NCBI RefSeq assembly: GCF_027922005.1
Contig: NZ_BSEV01000008.1
Span: 216,704-280,703, forward strand
Direction of reading: 5' to 3'
Length of the DNA: 64,000 nt
Source of the DNA: Streptosporangium carneum
GTDB lineage: Bacteria; Actinomycetota; Actinomycetes; Streptosporangiales; Streptosporangiaceae
A program made the translations under genes and the position numbers. The notes under the pieces were generated by a model, which did no database searches, was not told the origin of the DNA, and worked only from the letters and a program-made list of their open reading frames with translations. This document shows, one piece after another, positions 34,570-41,631 of this stretch (within the stretch, counting starts at the first letter, position 1; the number at the start of each line of letters is the position of its first letter).

Positions 34570-35226
34570 TTGCGCGTATTGGTCGTCGAAGACGAACGCA
34601 TGCTCGCCGACTCGATCGCCGAAGGCCTGCGCGCGGAGGCCCTGGCCGTCGACATCGCCTACGACGGTGACGCCGCGCTCGAACGGCTCGGTCTCCACGC
34701 CTACGACGTGCTGGTCCTGGACCGGGACCTGCCTCTCGTGCACGGCGACGACGTCTGCAGGGCCGTCATCGGCTCGGGGGCCCTCGTCAGGATTCTGATG
34801 CTCACCGCCGCGGCCGACGTCCGCTCCCGCGTGGCGGGGCTGTCCCTCGGCGCCGACGACTACCTGCCGAAGCCGTTCGCCTTCGAGGAGTTGGTCGCCC
34901 GCGTGCACGCGCTGGGCCGTCGGGCCAGGCCCGCCGATCCGCCGATGCTGGAACGGGCGGGCGTGCGGCTGGACAGCGCCCACCGGCAGGTCTTCCGCGA
35001 AGGGCGGTACGTGCCGCTGGCGCGCAAGGAGTTCGGCGTGCTCGCCGAGTTGCTGCGGGCGGGTGGGGCGGTCGTCTCCACCGAGGACCTGTTGGAGAAG
35101 GTGTGGGACGAGCACATCGACCCCTTCACCAACGCCGTGCGGATGACGGTGATGAAGCTGCGCCGCAAGCTGGGCGATCCTCCCGTCGTCGAGACCGTCC
35201 CCGGGGTGGGGTACCGCATTCCATGA
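34570..35226 (+). CDS. OmpR/PhoB family response regulator
   Basis: A 218-residue regulator. Receiver domain: E8-D9 in LVVEDERMLADS, phospho-acceptor D51 in VLVLDRDLPLVHGD, conserved T in MLTAAADV and K in DYLPKPFAFEEL. C-terminal winged helix: LARKEFGVLAELLRAGGAVV, FTNAVRMTVMKLRRKLGDPP and ETVPGVGYRIP. TTG start with GGGGAGGGG 3-5 nt upstream. ATGA overlap with the kinase gene shows they form a pair. Confidence 0.95.
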   Translation: MRVLVVEDERMLADSIAEGLRAEALAVDIAYDGDAALERLGLHAYDVLVLDRDLPLVHGDDVCRAVIGSGALVRILMLTAAADVRSRVAGLSLGADDYLPKPFAFEELVARVHALGRRARPADPPMLERAGVRLDSAHRQVFREGRYVPLARKEFGVLAELLRAGGAVVSTEDLLEKVWDEHIDPFTNAVRMTVMKLRRKLGDPPVVETVPGVGYRIP

Positions 35227-36380
35227 AGCCGACCATCCGGACGCGGTTCGCACTGGCCTGCGGCGGGATCTTCCTCCTTGTGGGGTCCGTGCTGCTCGGA
35301 GGCATCTACTTCCTGGTGCGCAACAGCCTGGAGCCTCGCGACGGGCTGGGACAGCCGGAGTACATCATGGTCCCGAACGGCTACTACCAGCGTCGGACCC
35401 CTGAGTACGAGGTGGCCGTCAAGCGGGTGGAGCAGACGCGGCGCATCTACCAGCGGGACACGCTGAGCACGCTGCTCAACGTGGGAGGCTTCGTGCTCGT
35501 CGTGACCGGCGCGGGAGCGGTCTGGTTCGGCTGGTGGGCGGGCCGCTGGGCGCTGCGCCCTGTCCAGAAGGTGACGGAGACCGCCAGACGGGTCGCCCAG
35601 AGCCACGACCTCACCGAGCGCATCGCCTACACCGGGCCTCGTGAGGGGGTGGCCGAACTCGCCGACATCTTCGACACCATGCTCGCCCGGCTGGCCCGCG
35701 CCTTCGACGGTCAGCGCCGCTTCGTCGCCAACGCCTCGCACGAGCTGCGCACCCCGCTCACCATCAACCGGACGCTGGTGGACGTGGCGGTCAGGCGGCC
35801 GGACGCGACCGAGGACGTCAGACGGCTCGGCGAGTCCCTGTTACTGGTCAACACCCGGCACGAACGGCTGATCGACGGGCTGCTCGCCCTGGCGGAGGGC
35901 GAGCAGACGGTCATCGACCGGCGTCCCTTCGACCTGACGGACGTGGTCGAGCACGTCCTCGACCAGGCGGGGGCCGAGGCGGAGGAGCGCGAGGTGACCC
36001 TGCACCGGCTGCTGGACACCACGCCGACGGCCGGGGACCCGGTGCTGCTGGAACGGCTCGTGCAGAACCTCGTGGAGAACGCGATCAGGCACAACCAGGC
36101 GGGCGGCGAGGTGTGGGTGACCACCAGGCAGCGTGCGGGCGTGGCCGAGCTGGTCGTGGCGAACACCGGGCTCCAGGTCCCGCCGTACGAGATCGAAACG
36201 ATCTTCGAGCCCTTCCGCAGGCTCCACGGCGACCGGCTGCGCTCGGAACGCGGCAGCGGTCTGGGGCTGTCGATCGTCCGAGCCATCGCCAACGCCCACG
36301 ACGGCACGGTCACCGCCCGCCCCCGCGAGGAGGGCGGCCTCACCATAACCGTCGAACTCCTCGACGCCCCGCCGACCTGA
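35223..36380 (+). CDS. sensor histidine kinase, EnvZ/PhoR type
   Basis: A 385-residue kinase. TM1 at about 9-32 (FALACGGIFLLVGSVLLGGI), a short extracytoplasmic sensor (33-80) with a Tyr-rich YYQRRTPEYEVAV segment, TM2 at 84-104, a HAMP linker (LRPVQKVTETARRVAQ), HisKA with H173 in FVANASHELRTPLT, and the HATPase domain (NLVENAIRHNQAGG, FEPFRRLHGDR, GSGLGLSIVRAIA). The FxNxSHELRTPL box indicates a bifunctional kinase/phosphatase. Encoded right after its response regulator; divergent from the glycosyltransferase. Confidence 0.95.
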   Translation: MKPTIRTRFALACGGIFLLVGSVLLGGIYFLVRNSLEPRDGLGQPEYIMVPNGYYQRRTPEYEVAVKRVEQTRRIYQRDTLSTLLNVGGFVLVVTGAGAVWFGWWAGRWALRPVQKVTETARRVAQSHDLTERIAYTGPREGVAELADIFDTMLARLARAFDGQRRFVANASHELRTPLTINRTLVDVAVRRPDATEDVRRLGESLLLVNTRHERLIDGLLALAEGEQTVIDRRPFDLTDVVEHVLDQAGAEAEEREVTLHRLLDTTPTAGDPVLLERLVQNLVENAIRHNQAGGEVWVTTRQRAGVAELVVANTGLQVPPYEIETIFEPFRRLHGDRLRSERGSGLGLSIVRAIANAHDGTVTARPREEGGLTITVELLDAPPT

Positions 36381-36546
36381 CCTGGGGCGACGGACAAGGC
36401 GCTCTGTCCGTACGGAAATTCCGACAAATGCCTTGAAGTAGCGTCAATTATCATCGAATCCCGACCCGCATCGACGCTGAGTCCGAATACCTGGTAGGAC
36501 GGGGGGAACGCCCGCCCTGTGAACCGCGGGCCTAAGGAGTTTTCCC

Positions 36547-36918
36547 ATGTCATCGGAGAGTGCGAGCGCGCTGTTTCTGTCGTCGGGCTCGCGGGGGAAC
36601 GCCATCGTGATCTGTGCCGTCGGCGAACTCGACTACGACTACGCGCCGATGTTCCGGCAGGAGCTCAGCGAGCTCTGGGGCGCCGGCACGGGCGCGGACC
36701 CCTCCCCCTCGATCATCCTCGATCTCACCGGCCTCACCTTCTGCGACTCGACGGGCCTCGCCGAGCTGCTGTGGGCGCTGCACCGGAGCAAGGAGACCGG
36801 CACTCACCTCGTCCTGGCGGGTGCGAACCGCACACTGCGGCACATGCTGACCACCACGGGGCTGCTGCAGTTCTTCGAGCTGTCCTCCTCGGTGGAGGAG
36901 GCCCTGGAGGAACGGTGA
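36547..36918 (+). CDS. STAS-domain anti-sigma factor antagonist
   Basis: A 123-residue protein with one STAS domain: strand VICAVGELDYDYAPMFRQEL, phosphorylation-site region ILDLTGLTFCDSTGLAELLW (Ser of CDST), and C-terminal helix RHMLTTTGLLQFFEL. It is a second SpoIIAA-like partner-switching protein in the window and lies next to a convergent anti-sigma pair at 37105-38876, which are its plausible partners. ATG with TAAGGAG 8 nt upstream. Confidence 0.9.
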   Translation: MSSESASALFLSSGSRGNAIVICAVGELDYDYAPMFRQELSELWGAGTGADPSPSIILDLTGLTFCDSTGLAELLWALHRSKETGTHLVLAGANRTLRHMLTTTGLLQFFELSSSVEEALEER

Positions 36919-37104
36919 GATCGCCCCGTACGGGGCGGGCCCGAGGGACGCTCCGCGGGGTTCTCGCCGGGAGCCGGAGCCGGAGCCGGAGCCGGGCGCG
37001 GACCCGGGCGCGGCCGAGGGCCGAAAGCCGGGAGCCGGACGCGGACCCGGTCGTGGCCGGAAGACGGGCCTCGGATCCGGTCGCGGCCGGGAGGCGGGCG
37101 TCGG

Positions 37105-38058
37105 TCAGGGCCGGGGAAGGGCGATGTGGAGGCGGATGATCGTTCCCGTCTCGGGGGTCGAGCGGATCTGCACCAGGTCGCACAGCTGGTGGACCAGCCA
37201 CATGCCCCGGCCGTGCAGCGAGCGGGCGTCGGGAGCCCTGCGGCCGATCATGGGGTCGCTCATCACCCCCTCGTCCCTGAACTCGCAGACGAGCGTGCCC
37301 TGCCGTACCCAGGTGCGGAGGGTCCCCCGCCCACCGCCGTGCGCGATGCTGTTGCCCGCCACCTCGGTGACCGCGACGAGGGTCTCCCGCAGCCTGTCGC
37401 CCTCCAGGCCGTACGGCGTCACGCAGGCGACCACCTTGTCGCGGACCGCCGCGAGGTCTCCCCTGGTGTAGGAGAACTCCTCGAAGGGGTCGCAGGCGGG
37501 CTCAAGGTCGTCCCAGACGAAGGGCTCCTGGACGAAGCCGGGGACCTGCCGGTGCCCTCCGTCCCCCAGGGCGAACGGGTGACACCTGCTGACGCCCCGG
37601 ATGATCTCGGGATCGACCGTGCCGGTGTCGTAGGGACACAGCAGCCACCAGGCGGGCGAGCCGGTGAAGGCCAGGTTGAGCAGCCACTCGTGGTAACGCA
37701 GCTCCTCGATCTCCGCGGTGCCGCGCCCGTTCCAGTCGGTCTCGCCGATGCCGCGCACCGGCCTGCCCTCTCCGGCCCGCTCGCTGATCCACCGCTGCCA
37801 GGCGGGGATGAGCCGGGCGGGATTGCGGCCGAGCGCCGAGGTGTCCATGAACACCACGCTCGGGTCGGGCCCGGTCAGCTCGTCGCGGAGCATCCGTTCC
37901 CTGTCCTTGGGGACGGACACCAGGACGACCTCGTCCGCCGCCAGGGCGTCGTCGATGAAGGACAGGACTCCGGTGAGGAACTGCGCCTCACCCGAGTAGG
38001 AGTAGATCTCGTGACGGAGACCCGCCGCGTCCGCCACGCCGGTCGTCTCGGTGGTCAT
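37105..38058 (-). CDS. MEDS domain plus HATPase anti-sigma regulatory kinase
   Basis: A 317-residue protein. Residues about 10-180 are a MEDS-type sensor domain (LRHEIYSYSGEAQFLTGVLS, FIDDALAADEVVLVSVPKDR, WWLLCPYDTG with the ELRYHEWLLNLAF helix before it). Residues about 190-317 are a RsbW/SpoIIAB-like HATPase domain (VAVTEVAGNSIAHGGGRGTL, FRDEGVMSDPMIG, GRGMWLVHQLCDLVQIRS). By family knowledge it would bind or phosphorylate a STAS partner and hold a sigma factor in check. ATG overlaps the end of the upstream MEDS-STAS gene (ATGA), so the two are coupled. Confidence 0.9.
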   Translation of the reverse strand: MTTETTGVADAAGLRHEIYSYSGEAQFLTGVLSFIDDALAADEVVLVSVPKDRERMLRDELTGPDPSVVFMDTSALGRNPARLIPAWQRWISERAGEGRPVRGIGETDWNGRGTAEIEELRYHEWLLNLAFTGSPAWWLLCPYDTGTVDPEIIRGVSRCHPFALGDGGHRQVPGFVQEPFVWDDLEPACDPFEEFSYTRGDLAAVRDKVVACVTPYGLEGDRLRETLVAVTEVAGNSIAHGGGRGTLRTWVRQGTLVCEFRDEGVMSDPMIGRRAPDARSLHGRGMWLVHQLCDLVQIRSTPETGTIIRLHIALPRP

Positions 38059-38876
38059 GGCGTCAGCTCCACGGGTATCTCGCAGTTGCTGTAGCCGAGC
38101 ATCTCCCAGCACGCCCTCACTGTCGGGTTCGCGCCCTCGACCGTGATCCGGCGGACCGAGCCGCCCACGGCGGTCTCCGCGAGCGCGCGCATCCCGGCGG
38201 CGTCCATCAGCTCCAGCTCGTCGAGGCGGAGCCGTAGCACCGGCGAGAGCGCCGTCGCGGCGACCAGGGCCGCGCCGAACGCGGCGGCTCCGTCGGAGTC
38301 GACCACTCCGCACACGGTCCAGCTGTCCGGGCCCGAGTTGAACATCCGAAACGACGGTCCAGAACGTCCGTTACCCAGTTCACGTGGGTGCACACATGCG
38401 ACCTGGTCCAGGATGGCCGCGCCGAAACGGTCACGGCCGTAGGCGCAGACCATGATGGCCTCGCTGTCGGCGACGAGCTCGTCGAGGCGCAGCTCGTGGT
38501 CGATCAGCACGTCCGGGCCGACCTCCGGCGACACGAGCTGGTCCATCACGGCGAGCACGCGAAGGGCGCGGTAGCCCTGGCGTCCCGCCATGTCCGCCTC
38601 GCGCCGCACGAGGCCCCGCATCGACCCCAGGTCGGGCGTCGGGCCGTCGCCGCGGACCGAGCGCGGGTCGACGAGGACGGCGTCCCTCGGGACGCCCGCG
38701 GGCGGGAAGGGGGCGAGCGGCGACCCGACGATGACCACCTTGTCGCCGAAGAGCTCGCCGTCCGCCAGGAACGCCGAGGTGGCGGCCGCGTATCCCTGGA
38801 GCGGGTCGACGGTCCAGCACACGTGCTCGCCGACGTCGACCAGATCGAGCGTCGGCGTGACGCCTGACTTCCGCAC
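38055..38876 (-). CDS. MEDS domain plus C-terminal STAS-like domain protein
   Basis: About 273 residues. The N-terminal MEDS domain begins VTPTLDLVDVGEHVCWTVD (the GEHVCW motif that starts this sensor domain) and runs to about 175. The C-terminal 90 residues (WTVCGVVDSDGAAAFGAALV, LRLRLDELELMDAAGMRALA, VRACWEMLGY) are a STAS fold; the position of the phospho-Ser is occupied in MDAAGM by Ala, so it probably cannot be phosphorylated there. GTG 38876 is preferred for spacing to AGGTGGG; GTG 38906 is an alternative. Coupled to the HATPase gene. Confidence 0.85.
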   Translation of the reverse strand: MRKSGVTPTLDLVDVGEHVCWTVDPLQGYAAATSAFLADGELFGDKVVIVGSPLAPFPPAGVPRDAVLVDPRSVRGDGPTPDLGSMRGLVRREADMAGRQGYRALRVLAVMDQLVSPEVGPDVLIDHELRLDELVADSEAIMVCAYGRDRFGAAILDQVACVHPRELGNGRSGPSFRMFNSGPDSWTVCGVVDSDGAAAFGAALVAATALSPVLRLRLDELELMDAAGMRALAETAVGGSVRRITVEGANPTVRACWEMLGYSNCEIPVELTP

Positions 38877-38929
38877 CGCGAACCCACCTCGCCCTCGCAG
38901 CGACACCCCCGGCGTAGCCTAGTGCCCTC

Positions 38930-39280
38930 CTACGACTCCAGAGGGATGACGTCCTCGTCGTAGGCGGCCAGCAGGGCCGCCGCCACCTCGGTCACGTCGA
39001 GCTCGACGACGACCTCGTCCCCCGAGGCGACGCCCCGGTCCGACACCGCCAGGCCGATCAGCGCCAGCGACGCCGCGCGGTCGCGGACGCGGGCCTGCTC
39101 CGGTGTCTCCCGCCCCACCTCGCCCTCCTCGTCGCGCTCCCACGCGGCGATCGCGGTCCCGGCCAGGTCCCTGGAGAGGCGGACGGTGAGGCGCGTGACC
39201 TGGGGTCCGAGGAAACGGCCGATCTCGGCGAGGACCGCCGCGTCCTGGCGGTACCTGGTGTACTCCTGGCTCTCATCCAC
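38930..39280 (-). CDS. hypothetical acidic protein, 116 aa
   Basis: A soluble acidic protein beginning MDESQEYTRYRQDAAVLAEI. It has two helical parts and a beta hairpin (SDRGVASGDEVVVELDVTEV), and ends AAYDEDVIPLES. Not recognised. It lies 54 bp upstream of the MEDS-STAS gene on the same strand and is likely the first gene of that operon, so it may be a further part of the anti-sigma module (inference). Confidence 0.65.
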   Translation of the reverse strand: MDESQEYTRYRQDAAVLAEIGRFLGPQVTRLTVRLSRDLAGTAIAAWERDEEGEVGRETPEQARVRDRAASLALIGLAVSDRGVASGDEVVVELDVTEVAAALLAAYDEDVIPLES

Positions 39281-39598
39281 GTCCCGAGCCTACGCAGGCC
39301 GCCCCGCCCGCCGCCCTCCGGTGTCACCGATTTGACCCTGTCCGCCACGCGTGGTCACTGCGCGTACGGCGGCAGCGGCGACAGCGGCCGCCGCGCATCC
39401 CCGGCCGGTTCCCTCACCCTGCCGTGGCGGCTGTCCGCCCGGCAGGACCGACCTGGATTTCCCGCGACCGCGGTAACCCCGAGTCCCTCCACCCGAGAAG
39501 TTCCAAGAGGCATGTGAGTAAATCGCACACATCAAACTGGTAAGTGAGCCAAAATCTTCTTACGGGAAAATCCACTATTCCTCGAAAGTGGGGTCCCG
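39281..39598. other. divergent intergenic region
   Basis: About 320 bp between divergent operons. The last 90 bp are AT-rich (GTGAGTAAATCGCACACATC, AAAATCTTCTTACGGGAAAA) and probably hold the promoter of the plus-strand three-gene unit. Nothing else seen. Confidence 0.4.
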
Positions 39599-40303
39599 AT
39601 GCGGAAGACGGTGCCGCGGAAGACCGCGGAGGCTCTGCCCGAGCGGCTCGACGGGCTGCCCGTCGAGCCCCGGGAGTTCGTCCAGCTGGTGTCCGTGGAC
39701 TTCGCGGGAACCTACAACGTCTACCTCGCCGCCAAGGACGAGCGGCTCAAGATGACCCGGCTCTCCATGAGCCTGCTCGCCGCGCCCTTCGCCGCCACGA
39801 TCGCGCTGGCGAGCACGAAGGTGATCGACCCCGCGGCGCTGGCCTCGTGGGACAGGGTCCCGTGGTACCTGTTCGCCGTGGTCGCCGCCTTCGGGCTGCT
39901 GAGCGTCCTGCCGTTCCTGCGTCTGATCGAGGCGGTGAACGCGCACATGCGGACCGCGCGGGCGCTCAACAACTTCCGCCTGCTCTACGTGGTCCAGCTC
40001 AAGGACCACTTCTCGGCCCTCGGCTGGACCCCCAACCTGCCGGTCGACCCCCGCTATCCGGAGACCTACGCCCCGCTCGCCTGGCCGGGGATCAACGTCA
40101 TGATGCTCGCCCTCGTCAACGGCTCCTACATCGCCGTCGGCGTGCTCGGCCTGGTCGGCGCCGACCCCGACGCCGCGCTCCTGGCCGTGGTGATCGGGCT
40201 GCTGGCGCTGGTGCACTACTTCGCGTACTACGTCCGCGCCAATGTCTCCCGGCAGCGCCGGCTCCCACAGAATCCCTTCCATTTCCCCAATGTGGAGACC
40301 TGA
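39599..40303 (+). CDS. four-TM membrane protein of unknown function
   Basis: A 234-residue protein with a charged N-terminal cytoplasmic region (1-55, with EFVQLVSVDFAGTYNVYLAA), two close helices (about 57-75, LSMSLLAAPFAATIALAS; 87-108, VPWYLFAVVAAFGLLSVLPF), a 55-residue soluble loop with ALNNFRLLYVVQLKDHFSAL, and two more helices (about 163-185 and 190-212). It ends in an Arg-rich tail. I do not recognise the family. Its stop abuts the start of the thymidylate-synthase-like gene (TGA-ATG), so it is the first gene of a tight operon; a transporter, pore or anchor are all possible. Confidence 0.8.
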   Translation: MRKTVPRKTAEALPERLDGLPVEPREFVQLVSVDFAGTYNVYLAAKDERLKMTRLSMSLLAAPFAATIALASTKVIDPAALASWDRVPWYLFAVVAAFGLLSVLPFLRLIEAVNAHMRTARALNNFRLLYVVQLKDHFSALGWTPNLPVDPRYPETYAPLAWPGINVMMLALVNGSYIAVGVLGLVGADPDAALLAVVIGLLALVHYFAYYVRANVSRQRRLPQNPFHFPNVET

Positions 40304-41023
40304 ATGCCCGACCTTCTCAGATTCGTGTCTTGTGGGGAGACGTGGATCTGGTTAATGCGACACGTGAGGAACAACGGCGGGCCCGCCGAGGACGACCGGG
40401 GCCCGATCATCGAAGCCCCGGCGGTGCTGTTCGAGATCGCGGGACTCGGCTGGGAGGACCCGATACTGCGCTCCTACGGCGACGCGGGAAAGATCCCGCT
40501 GTACAGCAGGAAGTTCAGCGAGAACACGGTCGTGCCCCCGTTCAAGTACAGCTACGGCGGGCGGCTGCGCCGTTTCCTCGGCGTGGACCAGCTCCGCTGG
40601 GTGGCCGGGGTGCTGCGGGCCAAGCCGTACTCCAAGAGCGGCTGGATCTCCCTCACCGCCCCCGGCGAGTCGCCGGACGCGGTGCCCTGCCTGACCAGCC
40701 TGGCCTTCAGGCTCCGCGACGGACGACTGGTGATGACCGCCGCCTTCAGGTCGCAGAACGCGTACACCTCCTACCTGAACTACGTTCCGCTGCGTAGTAT
40801 CCAGGGCGAGGTCGCGGACGACCTCGGGGTGAGCTGTGGATCAATGAGGGTCTTCGTCGACGTGCCCCACATCTACGCCGCGGACGCGGCGGCGGTCGGG
40901 GAGATCCTCCGGCTGTCGGAGCGCGATGGGCTCGGCGGGGAGACATCGGTACGGGGTCCTGCTGGTCGACCTGGACGGGACCGTGGTCGACTACGCCCGG
41001 ACGGAGCGCGACGCGCTTCATGA
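40304..41023 (+). CDS. thymidylate-synthase-like enzyme with altered active site
   Basis: A 239-residue protein I align by eye to the thymidylate synthase fold: ETWIWLMRHVRNNGGPAEDD (N-terminal helix), LRRFLGVDQLRWVAGVLRAK (the QL...I helix), the Cys segment DAVPCLTSLAF with C129, then GRLVMTAAFRSQNAYTSYLN and VFVDVPHIYAADA. The arginine/serine of RSxD and the HIY triad are present, but the residue after the Cys is Leu instead of His, and Asp of RSxD is Asn152. Such changes are seen in relatives acting on other pyrimidine nucleotides (e.g. CMP hydroxymethylase), so it is unlikely to be a standard ThyA. The last about 32 codons overlap the next gene and look like read-through of a shadow frame. 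Substrate unknown. Confidence 0.7.
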   Translation: MPDLLRFVSCGETWIWLMRHVRNNGGPAEDDRGPIIEAPAVLFEIAGLGWEDPILRSYGDAGKIPLYSRKFSENTVVPPFKYSYGGRLRRFLGVDQLRWVAGVLRAKPYSKSGWISLTAPGESPDAVPCLTSLAFRLRDGRLVMTAAFRSQNAYTSYLNYVPLRSIQGEVADDLGVSCGSMRVFVDVPHIYAADAAAVGEILRLSERDGLGGETSVRGPAGRPGRDRGRLRPDGARRAS

Positions 41024-41591
41024 GGTTCACCGCCGTTTCTTCCGGATGAGCCGCGCCGAGTTCCTCACGGCGTTCCACGCCGCGAACGAGCCGCTGTGGG
41101 CGGCCTACCGGGAGCACCGGATCACCCTCGCGGAGCTGCGCCTCGAACGCTGGGCCAGGATGGGCGCCCCGCCGTCGGTCGCGTCCGCGTTCGAGGACGC
41201 GCTCGGCCGGAACGTGGCCCTGTTCCCCGAGGCCAGGGCCGCGCTGCGGCGGCTCTCCCGGCGGTTCAGGCTGGCTCTGGTGACCGACGGCATCGCCCAC
41301 GTCCAGCGGGCCAAGCTGCGCCGTACCCGCATCGGCGGGTTCTTCGAGCAGGTGGTGATCGCGCCCGAGGTCGGCCTGCGCAAGCCGGACGGGGCGCTGC
41401 TCCACCACACCCTGGACCTGCTGGCCGTCAGGGCCCGCGACGCCCTGATGATCGGCGACTCCCCGGTGAGCGACGGCGGCTGCGCGGAGGCGGCCGGGGT
41501 GGACTTCTGCTGGGTGAACCGCACCGGAGCGGCCCCCTGGCCGGGCATCCCCGTCCGCCGGACCGTCAACGGCCTGGCGACCGTCCGGTAG
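40926..41591 (+). CDS. HAD superfamily phosphatase
   Basis: A 221-residue HAD hydrolase with all four motifs: D15-x-D17 in LLVDLDGTVVDY, the Thr in LALVTDGIAHV, the Lys in VGLRKPDGALL, and GDSPVSDGG with the final acidic residues. A helical cap lies between motifs I and II, as in HAD-IA enzymes such as YjjG-like nucleotidases. Next to a thymidylate-synthase-like enzyme, a role in dephosphorylating a modified pyrimidine nucleotide is a reasonable guess. ATG 40926 has GGAG 6-7 nt upstream and lies inside the preceding gene (98-bp overlap). Confidence 0.88.
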   Translation: MGSAGRHRYGVLLVDLDGTVVDYARTERDALHEVHRRFFRMSRAEFLTAFHAANEPLWAAYREHRITLAELRLERWARMGAPPSVASAFEDALGRNVALFPEARAALRRLSRRFRLALVTDGIAHVQRAKLRRTRIGGFFEQVVIAPEVGLRKPDGALLHHTLDLLAVRARDALMIGDSPVSDGGCAEAAGVDFCWVNRTGAAPWPGIPVRRTVNGLATVR

Positions 41592-41631
41592 GGCGGTCAC
41601 GAGAAGAAGAACCGCCCGGCCTCTTCCCGGA

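Noticed and set aside
39544..40797. 417-codon frame overlapping the membrane and TS-like genes
   Set aside because: Out-of-frame shadow; Arg/Gly/Asp-rich and crosses the junction of two better-supported genes.
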